Shown one piece after another: positions 21,901 through 27,755 of a DNA stretch of 27,755 nt. The stretch is taken from assembly GCF_000003605.2 (NCBI RefSeq), contig NW_003141321.1, forward strand, positions 191,768-219,522, in the 5' to 3' direction. Made by a program: the position numbers and the translations under genes. Below the pieces are notes generated by a model. It did no database searches, had not been told where the DNA came from, and worked only from the letters and a program-made list of their open reading frames with translations. Each line of letters starts with the position of its first letter. Position 1 is the stretch's first letter. The DNA comes from Saccoglossus kowalevskii. Taxonomy: Eukaryota; Hemichordata; Enteropneusta; Harrimaniidae.

Positions 21901-22493
21901 TTAAAGCAAATTTGACTATAGCAATATCTTGTAGAACATGTTCTCATATTATAATATAGCACGTGTACCCAAAGAAGTTATGTTACGTTTTATTGCAACA
22001 CTTTATTACGATGTGTTTCCCATGCTATTAGCCTTTCTCTTACCTGTCTCAAAACAATGCCATATTTCACATAAAAATTACCACTTTTCATAGAGAAAAG
22101 TGCCGCCAAAATTACCAGTGTTTCATTTCAATGCTAAACCCATTTCACGAGTTAACAAGTATACTGAACATGATTCTATCAAGAAAATGTTTTTACAACT
22201 GGGAGACTGTGAGTTTATACAATTGATCTTTGTATCAATGTCCATATGTTCTAGTACATTGCTGTATACTTGTTATGTCAGACTCTTCCATGAAAAAACA
22301 TTCACATCTTTGCTATGTCATGCTCACATAACATTGACTGTCATGTTATTGTATGTTTGTTTGTTACACAGCTCCTCCATCATACCGAGAAGTCTACTGC
22401 GGTAAGGTGTCGATTTTAGACGAGGCAGATGATGAAGACACATTCGGTGATTTGCGTTTTGCTCCGAAATATGCATATTATATGCCTGATTAA
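2009..22493 (+). CDS. alpha-arrestin, arrestin domain-containing protein (ARRDC3/ARRDC17-like), seven-exon gene
   Basis: Joining 2009-2129, 2963-3100, 13797-14026, 14977-15159, 16856-17059, 17902-18064 and 22372-22493 gives 386 residues. All introns are GT-AG, with phases 1,1,0,0,0,1. Arrestin_N spans roughly residues 5-155, with FPFRLQIP at 103-110 and SFEGKYGCVRY at 117-127. Arrestin_C spans roughly 170-315, with KGYAPG at 193-198, IPPVPPSGL at 271-279 and EVPVVIGS at 307-314. The tail has PPPSY at 347-351, an acidic stretch and an aromatic end (FAPKYAYY). Family knowledge: alpha-arrestins are cytoplasmic or endosomal adaptors that bind membrane cargo and bring NEDD4-type ubiquitin ligases to it through PPxY. 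The length is normal for the family and both ends look complete. The start ATG has A at -3 and G at +4, with an in-frame TGA at 1994-1996. Exon joins are inferred, without transcript data. Confidence 0.9.
2963..3100 (+). CDS. alpha-arrestin coding exon 2
   Basis: Acceptor CTTAG at 2958-2962 and donor GTAGGT at 3101; phase 1 in and out. It encodes residues 41-86, including GMHIRFLGLVHVTW, the Arrestin_N strand that family members show as 'I.V.F.G.A.V.W'. The end (YFDQIVTFLKN) matches the region before the variable loop in the family. The 30-base minisatellite begins about 26 bases after this exon, so the donor site lies almost against the array. Confidence 0.9.
3127..5358 (+). repeat. intronic minisatellite, 29-30 base units, about 75 copies
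   Basis: A continuous tandem array inside intron 2. From about 3130 to 3990 the main unit is 30 bases and contains TTCATGTATGTACCACGACA. It is interspersed with a variant carrying TATTTACACTACAGTAATT. From about 4015 to 5355 the unit changes to one containing CATGTATATACCACGGCAG, with 29-base versions (TTTCATG..., CCACGCAG...). A distinct GTTCTTGTTTGTACTATGAG unit recurs at 3991, 4378 and 4705, showing higher-order organisation with uneven spacing. Because 30 is a multiple of three, open frames run through the array on both strands as decapeptide repeats. These are a consequence of periodicity and not genes. The copy number is estimated from length divided by unit. Confidence 0.95.
5565..5580. 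promoter_or_regulatory. perfect RFX X-box palindrome
   Basis: GGTTGCCATGGCAACC is a perfect 16-base palindrome whose central 14 bases equal the optimal X-box (GTTGCC-AT-GGCAAC) bound by RFX winged-helix factors. Such sites usually lie in promoters or enhancers of ciliary genes. Here it is about 200 bases past the end of the minisatellite, inside intron 2. An ATG within it opens a 72-codon frame (5572-5790) with no recognisable domain. The match is exact; the function is inferred. Confidence 0.5.
6909..6991. repeat. TAAT then ATT microsatellite
   Basis: A TTAA/TAAT run of about 20 bases passes directly into an uninterrupted ATT (TTA) trinucleotide run of about 60 bases, inside intron 2. Confidence 0.97.
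8979..9119. mobile_element. TTAA-ended MITE, copy 1
   Basis: A 141-base element begins TTAAAGCGGAGGGGTCGTCA and ends in the inverted equivalent, CTGCTTTAA. The terminal inverted repeats are about 32 bases. The left arm contains the palindrome TGCGCATGCG and a perfect internal hairpin, GCGTGGGA-attgag-TCCCACGC. It encodes no protein. It is shorter than copies 2 and 3 because part of the middle is missing. Both ends carry TTAA, which suits a piggyBac-type TTAA target duplication, but the TIR sequence itself makes this ambiguous. Confidence 0.85.
9270..9433. mobile_element. TTAA-ended MITE, copy 2
   Basis: A 164-base element of the same family, TTAAAGCGGGAGGGTCGTCA to TGACGACCCTCCCGCTTTAA. The last 20 bases are the exact reverse complement of the first 20. 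It lies 150 bases after copy 1. The middle contains GGTTTGTAAACAATGACACG, shared almost exactly with copy 3. It has no coding capacity. Confidence 0.88.
9434..11611. other. intron 2 sequence without recognised genes
   Basis: No recognised repeat or exon. The longest ordinary ATG-to-stop frame of the window outside repeats is here (10774-11127, 117 codons, + strand). I cannot assign it to any family and its composition is not clearly coding. A run of nine G bases occurs at about 10557-10565. Confidence 0.5.
11612..11777. mobile_element. TTAA-ended MITE, copy 3
   Basis: A 166-base copy starting TTAAAGCGGGAGGAGCGTC and ending CCCCCCGCTTTAA. It is closely similar to copy 2 through the whole middle (AACGCACGCTAAAACCGCAA, then TTGTAAACAATGACACGCC). 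Its right arm has GACGCATGCGCAGG, an NRF1-type palindrome. The terminal repeats have diverged slightly. It is non-coding. Confidence 0.87.
11778..12452. other. intron 2 spacer without recognised features
   Basis: About 675 bases between MITE copy 3 and the mariner element. No coding, RNA or repeat signature was recognised. Confidence 0.5.
12453..13368 (-). mobile_element. mariner transposon, internally deleted, with TIRs and TA duplication
   Basis: The left end after TA reads CGAGGGGCGTTCAATAAGTA (12455 on). The right end (13333-13366), read on the - strand after TA, is CAAAGGGGCGTTCAATTAGT. The two TIRs are about 33-34 bases with one gap and a few mismatches, flanked by TA at 12453-12454 and 13367-13368. 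The interior encodes a mariner transposase on the - strand lacking its first HTH region, so the copy of about 0.9 kb is shorter than the usual 1.3 kb. It lies in intron 2, antisense to the host gene. Confidence 0.93.
12528..13310 (-). pseudogene. mariner transposase pseudogene (D,D34D), N-terminally deleted and frameshifted
   Basis: Three - strand frames follow in family order. The first (13310 to about 13005) holds the second HTH region (EDRRITVRQITQEV), ARWIPRLLTPFQ and the first catalytic Asp in DETWVHHYDPE. The second (about 13020 to 12775) holds ILLLQDNAPAH with the second Asp. The third (12782 to 12528) holds SPDLAPSDFHLFP with the third Asp and ends WEKSITLGG. The spacing of the last two fits D34D. 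Two frameshifts, near 13005 and 12775, and loss of about 85 N-terminal residues make it inactive, although all three catalytic Asp codons remain. Mariner transposases cut and paste at TA. Confidence 0.93.
13369..13383. repeat. 14-base perfect palindrome beside the mariner
   Basis: CTGGTTCGAACCAG (13370-13383) lies directly beside the right TA of the mariner. It resembles a tRNA T-loop core (GGTTCGA) but has no tRNA around it. Its role is unknown. Confidence 0.5.
13561..13625. repeat. TTTG/TTGG low-complexity run
   Basis: Irregular repetition of GTTT and GGTT in intron 2, about 170 bases before exon 3. It is simple sequence only. The open frames crossing it (for example from 13577) are coding only in their later part, where they overlap exon 3. 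Confidence 0.85.
13797..14026 (+). CDS. alpha-arrestin coding exon 3
   Basis: Acceptor TTACAG at 13791-13796 and donor GTGAGA at 14027; phase 1 in, phase 0 out. It encodes residues 87-163. HRFPFRLQIPDRNLPMSFEG followed by KYGCVRYSLKCTIER is the most diagnostic Arrestin_N block, resembling the family pattern 'F.F.F.LP..LP.SFEG.YG.VRY'. The end (KRALTVIGKHMDPN) corresponds to the hinge between the two arrestin folds. Upstream codons in the same frame belong to the intron. Confidence 0.95.
14614..14745. repeat. degenerate 57-base tandem repeat in intron 3
   Basis: The block ACGTGTGCTTGTTTACAATC begins at 14652, recurs at 14709 with one change near its end, and has a more diverged partial copy at 14614. 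The period is 57 bases between the two better copies. No coding role is visible. Confidence 0.7.
14977..15159 (+). CDS. alpha-arrestin coding exon 4
   Basis: Acceptor CAACAG at 14971-14976 and donor GTGAGT at 15160; exactly 61 codons, phase 0 in and out, residues 164-224. It holds the opening strands of Arrestin_C: RVQRKGYAPGNAIPLKVSIN followed by NNSNRRVHEVHATLMQ. The family pattern is 'R.GY.PGE.I.....I.N.S.R.V'. The residues GGCLLC just before may correspond to the cysteine pair often seen at this position. Confidence 0.94.
15880..15983. other. assembly gap (104 N)
   Basis: A run of N inside the repeated ACTGGCAGCCATCTTG module. The true length and the number of modules are unknown. Confidence 1.
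16600..16687. mobile_element. partial right end of the TTAA-ended MITE (copy 4)
   Basis: The segment ends GCGACAACCCCTCCGCTTTAA, matching the right terminal repeat of copies 1-3 (TGACGACCCTCCCGCTTTAA). The preceding GTAAATAAACAAT resembles the inner TTGTAAACAATG. No left end is visible, so this is a truncated copy embedded in the composite repeat. Confidence 0.6.
16856..17059 (+). CDS. alpha-arrestin coding exon 5
   Basis: Acceptor ATCACCAG ending at 16855 and donor GTATGA at 17060; 68 codons, phase 0 in and out, residues 225-292. It contains WNANLEIPPVPPSGLEGCDL, then IDTQYYLK. This is the most conserved Arrestin_C block in the family ('L.IP.VPPS.L..C..I...Y.L'). The loop CRSKEIIATQSHTEGCQ is variable in the family. 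Intron 5 (17060-17901) holds nothing recognised. Confidence 0.95.
17902..18064 (+). CDS. alpha-arrestin coding exon 6
   Basis: Acceptor TGTTTTAG ending at 17901 and donor GTGAGT at 18065; phase 0 in, phase 1 out, residues 293-346. It contains NLLIEVPVVIGS, the last strand of Arrestin_C ('L.LPI.IGT' in relatives), followed by a Ser- and acidic-rich linker ending HDEIM. The donor is GTGAGTAA, a GTNNGT tandem: a second, weaker donor 4 bases on (18069) would change the phase from 1 to 2. Which last exon is joined here sets the C-terminus. Confidence 0.92.
18930..19750 (-). pseudogene. decayed APE-endonuclease LINE fragment (CR1-like), antisense in the last intron
   Basis: On the - strand, 19570-19346 reads LTTLNARSICNKAIEVRDYD followed by DIDLLALTK. 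This matches the usual start of the apurinic-type endonuclease of CR1/Rex-like LINEs ('NARS..NK......DIL..TET'). Further along, 19142-18933 reads NTLTISKFLSEFGATM and QQFTDIDNLCGVTV, like the middle of the same domain. Between them the segment contains LVILYRPHPT, then stops. The N-terminal side (19749-19561) is a basic, Pro/Arg-rich linker. Several stops and frameshifts are present and no reverse-transcriptase part was found. Family placement is by motif only. Confidence 0.7.
20341..20444 (+). CDS. candidate alternative last exon of the alpha-arrestin (no PPxY)
   Basis: A good acceptor (ATAATTGCAG ending at 20340) is followed by an open frame in the phase required after exon 6. C from exon 6 plus AG makes Gln, then 33 residues beginning VVRKEVDAKMHPVLKHIQQL and ending VQESEPEV before TAA (20442-20444). 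The predicted isoform is 380 residues and lacks the PPxY motif and acidic aromatic tail. A possible polyadenylation signal AATAAA is at 20995-21000. The sequence looks coding, but I recognise no family for it. A weak internal donor (GGAGA-GTGAAC, near 20428) would keep phase 1 into exon 7. Alternatively it belongs to another gene or is chance. Confidence 0.45.
21459..21492. repeat. TTG/GTT microsatellite
   Basis: About nine GTT units with one interruption, followed by a T run, in the last intron. Confidence 0.95.
22094..22208 (+). CDS. candidate cassette exon before the PPxY exon
   Basis: The frame opens exactly at an acceptor (TTTTCATAG, ending 22093) and is bounded by a strong donor, GTGAGT at 22209. 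The residues read KVPPKLPVFHFNAKPISR and then NKYTEHDSIKKMFLQLGD. The end is phase 1 and joins exon 7 to give S-PPSY. Entry is the problem. Exon 6 ends in phase 1, while this exon needs phase 0 (acceptor 22093) or phase 2 (acceptor 22095). The second GT of the exon 6 tandem donor (18069) supplies phase 2. No homology was recognised. The 163-base intron after it has a good acceptor (TTGTTACACAG). Confidence 0.35.
22372..22493 (+). CDS. alpha-arrestin coding exon 7 (PPxY tail)
   Basis: Acceptor TTGTTACACAG ending at 22371. Phase 1 entry forms the first Pro codon from exon 6 C plus CT. It encodes residues 347-386: PPPSYREVYCGKVSI, an acidic LDEADDEDTF stretch and FAPKYAYYMPD before TAA (22491-22493). 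Family knowledge: PPxY binds WW domains of NEDD4-family E3 ligases, and invertebrate alpha-arrestins commonly end in an acidic stretch plus an 'F.P.Y.YY' aromatic end like this one. No AATAAA lies close by; the nearest candidates are at 24233-24238 and 24349-24354. Confidence 0.92.
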
Positions 22494-23479
22494 ATATCTG
22501 ATTTTTGATTTGAGCTCACATTGTAGTGGATGATCGTACTAGCTTGTATCAAGCAGGCGCACAGTAGAATGATCCAAAAGAATCCCAGGGCACGTTTCAA
22601 AACGATTTCAATTTCAGTGTGGCAGAGAAGCGAAACTATAATAATAACAGTTCGGGTGTAACATAAATGTTATAAGGCAGTTGTCATTTAACTGTGTGAC
22701 GTTATTTATATTGTTTTTAAACAATTCAACATGGAAGATTAGTTACTATTCACTCACAATTTTGAACTGCCCGTGCATGTGTACCTCCTTCTATGTGATT
22801 GTTATGTGTGTGTGTCTCCTGTGTACGTCTGTGTGTACTTCCGCACGTGTAAAGTTCCCGTATCATGTGTGTGTCACGTGTAGACACGTAATTCATCCAG
22901 TATAGGCATGCATTCTCACGTGTACGTGTACATTCTCATGTATTTGCATGCTTCATATTCGTATTTCAAGTGCATGTGTGCCTTCTAACGTTTACGTGTG
23001 ACCTCACATGTGTATGCATGCATTCTGTATAAACGTCTATTTTCTGTCTACTAAGTATGCATGCCTCCCATGCAAGCCGGCCTCCTCTGTATGCGTCTTC
23101 TGTGTAGGCGTATCTTCTTCTTTACTCTTATGACGGCGTGTTTACTATTGTGTACTTCAATCGACTTCTCCTGTTTACACGTAGATGTGGGTCCATAGCT
23201 CTACGTAATCCATGAGATTTGGGCCTTTTCAATTTTTCTTGCTCCTGTGCCAACAAAGTCGTGAAAAAAAGTGGTAAAAAGTCTCAAATCTCTCATAATA
23301 CTAACAGCTACCCCTGTGTGGGCATTTATCTACTTGTTTATGTCCAGTCTATGCACAAATGACCTAATGACATCTTGGAACATCGACATTGTTATAAATA
23401 TACTTCGCTCCCTCTTGACAAAATCGTAAAATCGTCTTCCAATTAACCGGTTGATGGACGCCATTAATTTGATCCGCTG
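22494..23479. other. 3' flank with a degenerate GT-rich array (about 22770-23120)
   Basis: After the stop codon there is no further coding sequence. From about 22770 to 23120 the sequence consists of degenerate units of about 20-25 bases built on motifs such as CATTCTCACGTGTACGTGTA and TATGCATGCATTCTG, with many ACGTGT and GCATGC cores. It is probably an old tandem array. The stretch may be 3' untranslated region or intergenic. Confidence 0.55.
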
Positions 23480-23681
23480 TTTTGACTGTTGAGTAACTCC
23501 CTGTGGGGAGATTACGTATGCAAAGACGTCACCGAATGAGAAGTATTCACTGAGAACTACGTTTAACTTTTCATATTACATTTTGACTGTTGAGTAACTC
23601 CCTGTGGGGAGATTACGTATGTAAAGACGTCACCGAATGAGAAGTATTCACTGAGAACTACGTTTAACTTTTCATAACACA
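23480..23681. repeat. 101-base tandem duplication
   Basis: Copy 1 (23480-23580) and copy 2 (23581-23681) are directly adjacent. They differ only at a C/T after TTACGTATG and by a few bases at the 3' end (CATATTACA versus CATAACACA). Each contains AGACGTCACC, one base off a CRE. The near identity indicates a recent duplication. Confidence 0.95.
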
Positions 23682-25091
23682 TATTTCAAGTCGGTTGATT
23701 ATAAAAATACGAAATAGTTTTAAAAGACGACATTTCATGTGTGTATAATTTAGCAATTGTGTAGTTATTTTTTTTTACAGTACGACTCGTTTGTTTTTAG
23801 TGCGGAGTTATGGGTTAATATGACGTCACCAGGACACCGCCACGGAAATTTTGACCGGGCTTCTAAATGACCGTCAATACCAAGTCAGTGACGTCGGAAA
23901 TATCAGTTAACAGTTGGCACTATATAAAATAATCACTGGCACGGGGAATTTAACACGATATGACGATAACAACGCACACATTCCTTTCCTCACGTACAAG
24001 ATGTAGACTAGTTTATCTAGCGAATTTATCGAGATGGCAGGTTGTTAAACAGATTATCATACTGTACAGGGAAGGTGGTTGAATTAACCGTTCATTGAGT
24101 CATTTAGTCGGTTATGCACATGTAATTCTTGCGGGGAATTCGATTTCAACTGTGTGTGGTTTTGTTATTATATATTTCAGTAAATATTAATATGGGAGTT
24201 GGAATATGCACTATTTTATTTTGAAGGGATTTAATAAATTACATGATTGTGGTAAAACCATAATTTTGTGTTTTCATTTAGGTTGTGATTACGTGTGAGT
24301 TAAATGCAACATGTTGGACCAATAATGCCAACCTATTGACATATTCTTAATAAATGTACGTTATGAGTATGGCCCAGTTGTAGTTCCTCGTTCGAGGCAG
24401 CATCGTCAGAAAGAAAGGTGTGTTATATTTAAACAGCGCCACCAAGTGTCAATAAGTACACACCCTGCATCTGTTCAGGCAAGTCTCCATCTTCGTCAGC
24501 CAAGGTCCGTGTATTCGGCAAGGATATTATAATGGTGCCCTCTTCGGGTGATACTATTACATTTTTTACTGCGAGTCAGTTTTATCATTCGTTTATATTA
24601 GACCATGCATAATGGGGCAATAATTTACTAAAATGACATCTTTGCTAACCAATGTTTATTCGGTCTCAACTAATTTAAAATATAATAGAATAGAATCCAT
24701 ATACTGCATAATAAAACACCGCGCAACGAATAACTTTAATAAACTTTATATTTCATAGATCATTTCCCCATACTATTGAACAATGAATTCGTCATTTGAA
24801 CTCCCTATTGTCGCTTAATTTGGTGATTCTGTGATTGGTATGATTGAATCTTCTGACCACAATCCCCGAAGCTTCTTATTTACTTGACCTTGACAAATTT
24901 CGAAAATATAATATCTTGTAGTCCCCGATGGAGTAAACCGAAACGGAGATTATCCCAAAAATTGAATATGTAACCAAGCATTTTTCAGGCGTGATTTTGC
25001 TTATTGTATTCAAACATGATATGAACGCTACACGTAATGACTCACTGGTGCATACAAGGTTGTTGATTTGATCTCAAATGAACGATCATTG
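23682..25091. other. intergenic sequence with CRE and TATA motifs
   Basis: No exon or repeat was recognised. A perfect CRE palindrome TGACGTCA is at 23821-23828, GTGACGTCGG is near 23888, and CTATATAAAATA is near 23920. Together they could form a core promoter, but no coding frame follows, so this is not called as one. Confidence 0.4.
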
Positions 25092-25175
25092 GCTATGATA
25101 CTTTTTTCTTCTTCAAGTATCCTGTTTCAAGATTCTGTTTTTGGTGGATTTTGTGTGTTTGTTGTGCACAGGTAA
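25092..25175 (+). mobile_element. solo LINE 3' tail (direct-repeat copy A)
   Basis: The segment GCTATGATA...GTTTCAAGATTCTGTTTTTGG...GTGCACAGGTAA matches 26631-26702 (copy B), the end of the LINE remnant downstream. It is probably the 3' tail of a second, strongly 5'-truncated insertion in the same orientation. Confidence 0.6.
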
Positions 25176-25396
25176 GAAATAATAGTTTGCATATTCTCTT
25201 TAATTTATAAGTTTTGGGTGATCGTAACCAACTGAAAACAATTTTTAAAAAAATAATCAATATCGGTCATTTTTCGCCATACTTTCCTACTTTTTATTAC
25301 ACACGGGCATATACTCGTGCCAAGAGCATTGAAGAATAATAAAGCAAGTGGGTCACATTTATATTAAATAGGCATTCAATCAAGAGTGCAATCACG

Positions 25397-26702
25397 TACT
25401 AGAAACAGGGATATGTCCGCAAATATGGAACACCCAATACACAAGAAAGAAGACAAGACAGACACAAGCAACTATTGTAGTGTATCAGTGGGTAATGTCA
25501 TTTAGTATGATCAATAACAAAACGGAATCTCAAATTACCTGGAAGGAAATAAAATAATTCACCCAAACCGAGAAATTGAAACAAACGCACCGGAACTTAA
25601 TGACAAAACTTACTACATCCTAATGTATATAGATGACATTGCACTGATATCAACTTTCTACAAAAGACTACAAAATGCGATAGAAATACAATGTCCATAA
25701 ATACACTACAGACTGGAGATTACAAATAAACAAAAAGTAAATATTAAAGTAACTGTATTCAGGAAATCGGGACGCAGACCAGATACAACGCAATTCAAAT
25801 GTGGCAGAAAAAAAGAATTATATACATATCTAGTGTTAAATGGATTAATTAACTCTAAAAACTATAAGACAAAACTTACAAAGCTGAAAGAATACAGTCA
25901 CAGACATATTCGACAAGCAAATACAGTACTTATTAGGATATACAGGAGAAACTCCTGAATGTGACTCAACCAACTACACTTACACATGAAGGTGAGATAT
26001 TGGGTGTTTTTCAACTTGGGACATCTACGTTTCTGCCGCCAAATTCTAAACGTTGGCAACAGAATGAACAAAATAGGACGTAGAATGGAACTAGGAAGAG
26101 AACCACCAATAAACAGAATATATCACTCAGTATTAAACTATTATGAACATTCCCAGACTCTCGAAAATGACAATTTAGCTTTTTATGTCATGAAGGACAT
26201 GAAGAACAATAACTCCACAATAGTATGACTAAACCTTGAAAGAAATTTACAACTTTACGGCAGTGTCACAGATCTGACGAAGCAGGAACTAAACACTTCA
26301 ATTAAAAAATATTACATTAAAAAATGAAACACAGACAACAAAGAGGAAAATGCCAAATTACGCACATATAGTACATTCAAAAAATACCTGGAACAAGAAA
26401 AATACATAAACAATAGCTCAATTTAGATTAAGTTGCCATAAATTTGCGATTGGTGGAATACAGATTACATTCTCATTGTAATGAAGAAGTTGAAAATAAG
26501 GAATATCATTTATTACACTGTAAATAATATGCTAAACAAACTTGAAGAGATACTATGTTCGTATTATCAACAGTGTAAATGCAAATTTCATGAATTTGAA
26601 TTATATATACTAAAATCAAAACCGAAAGACGCTATGATATCTATGGGTATCCCCGTTTCAAGATTCTTTTTTTGGTGGATTTTGCTTGTTGTACACGGGT
26701 AA
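25397..26702 (+). pseudogene. decayed non-LTR retrotransposon: reverse transcriptase and C-terminal Cys/His region
   Basis: Fragments occur in family order. LETGICPQIW is at 25399-25428. PIHKKEDKTDTSNY (reverse-transcriptase entry motif) starts at 25434, after a frameshift. YILMYIDDIALIS carries the catalytic YIDD at 25626-25637, and VFRKSGRRP at about 25755. A late helical region (RIYHSVLNYYEHSQ, VMKDMKNNNST) is at about 26110-26220. FRLSCHKFAIGG and then EYRLHSHCNEEVENKEYHLL-HC (26456-26521) form the Cys/His motif near LINE C-termini. The middle of the reverse transcriptase is deleted, and stops and frameshifts are frequent. The clade was not determined. Confidence 0.75.
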
Positions 26703-27678
26703 TATATTTCTTTATTGACAGTGACTGTGAATATATAATTATATTTTAGCAATAAACAACAATAAACCTCGGTCACATTTATGTTATCTATTATATTATA
26801 TGTTTTTTTATATTTATTATCTTTATTTGATTTTAAATGCCAAATTAGAAATTTAAATTAAAACTTTGTTCATGGTTGGAATAAAGTTCTTATTATGTTT
26901 CATTTCATTTTTGTTTCCATGAAATTTCCTCTACATTCTTCGCTTTTGTGTCCTAACATGTAAATCCAGCCATTGACTGTATCCGTGTTTGACATTATTA
27001 TTTTTTTGAACGCAATTAATAGAAACTGGACCGAAACCAAAATACGAAAGACTGTGTTATGTGTGGGGTTATATATAACTAGTAATACAACACTGGTTTA
27101 CAAGTTGTGTACAGTTATCTGTAGTGATTAAAATCTGCATATGAATACAACTGTGGCCATTTATTACAGTCTGCATAAAGACAAAAGACGTAAGGATTTA
27201 CAGTACATCCAGTACAATGGGTCATATTACCAAGCGTAGTATTTGCCGTCCATATGCCGCTCCGGTAGCCTGACAATTTGGCGTAGGTGGCGCCCTGGAC
27301 TGCTGCGATCCCCACGAGAAGGGTTATGCGCACGCCACATTGGGTCGTATCTGGGAGCTCTCAAATAGGACCTCACGAATACGACCTACTTTACATATTA
27401 CCCATATTGCATTATACAAAATGGCTGGTAGGTTAGTTGTTAGTTTTTTTCGGTTTCTTCGCAGTGTGTACTCGATGTTTTGCGTTTACCAGTAATCGTA
27501 CGTTTTCCTGACGCAGTATTTGAACCAATATCGCCTCGCGAGATAGCGATTCAGTTTGCATGTTTATTCATGTTTATGAACGTAGGATTTATTGACATTT
27601 ATTGGAATATTTATTGGCATCGGACTCGTTGCGTTGACCCGAATCTTCGACAGCTTGTTAAACGGAAGAATAACAAAT
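26703..27678. other. intergenic sequence, no supported gene
   Basis: AT-rich DNA after the LINE remnant. Two open stretches are noted but not called. The - strand frame 27333-27115 begins at GTG and has a hydrophobic start and several Cys. The + strand frame 27465-27680 follows a good acceptor-like sequence (TTTCTTCGCAG). Neither has an ATG in frame or recognisable motifs. Confidence 0.4.
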
Positions 27679-27755
27679 AGATTTCCATACTCTTCAGGAG
27701 TAAAACAGAGCTGTAACTTAAGCCCAACATTATTTAATCGTTTTTATTTTATAAA
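27679..27755 (+). pseudogene. non-LTR reverse-transcriptase fragment cut by the window edge
   Basis: Codons from 27679 read RFPYSSGVKQSCNLSPTLFN and run to the window end. This is the conserved LINE reverse-transcriptase block 'GV.QGCNLSP.LFN', with Ser in place of the usual Gly after Gln. Nothing upstream in the frame continues the domain. It may be a 5'-truncated insertion whose remainder lies beyond the window. Confidence 0.65.

Noticed and set aside
27115-27333. A - strand frame with a signal-peptide-like start (RITLLVGIAAVQG) and several Cys, considered as a small secreted protein.
   Set aside because: It begins at GTG with no in-frame ATG, and there is no recognised family or clear splice context.

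Overview
This is animal nuclear DNA, most likely from a marine invertebrate; the phylum cannot be fixed from the sequence. It is AT-rich and intron-rich. It has GT-AG introns with matching phases, non-LTR retrotransposon remnants, a mariner copy, MITEs, a long minisatellite and an assembly gap. Apart from repeats, nothing looks prokaryotic or viral.

One gene can be read almost completely, on the + strand from 2009 to 22493. It is an alpha-arrestin (arrestin domain-containing protein of the ARRDC3/ARRDC17 type). Seven coding exons (2009-2129, 2963-3100, 13797-14026, 14977-15159, 16856-17059, 17902-18064, 22372-22493) join in phase into 386 residues. They give an Arrestin_N domain, an Arrestin_C domain and a C-terminal PPxY tail of the kind that recruits HECT ubiquitin ligases. 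Two further candidate exons lie in the last intron. One (20341-20444) is in phase with exon 6 and ends in its own stop codon, giving a predicted 380-residue isoform without PPxY. The other (22094-22208) would lengthen the linker before PPxY. A promoter-like cluster (NRF1-like, CCAAT and YY1-like motifs) sits about 160-210 bases before the start codon.

Repeats fill the introns. Intron 2 (10.7 kb) holds a 2.2 kb minisatellite of 29-30 base units starting about 26 bases after exon 2, a perfect RFX X-box palindrome, an (ATT)n run, three copies of a TTAA-ended MITE and a decayed mariner. Intron 4 holds a hairpin-headed composite repeat with the assembly gap. The last intron holds an antisense remnant of an APE-type LINE. 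Downstream of the gene are a degenerate GT-rich array, an exact 101-base tandem duplication, a decayed sense-strand LINE with a duplicated 3' tail, and at the right edge the start of another LINE reverse-transcriptase fragment.

No CRISPR array, operon or complete RNA gene is visible. The observations most worth checking are the alternative C-termini of the alpha-arrestin, the intronic minisatellite and the X-box.
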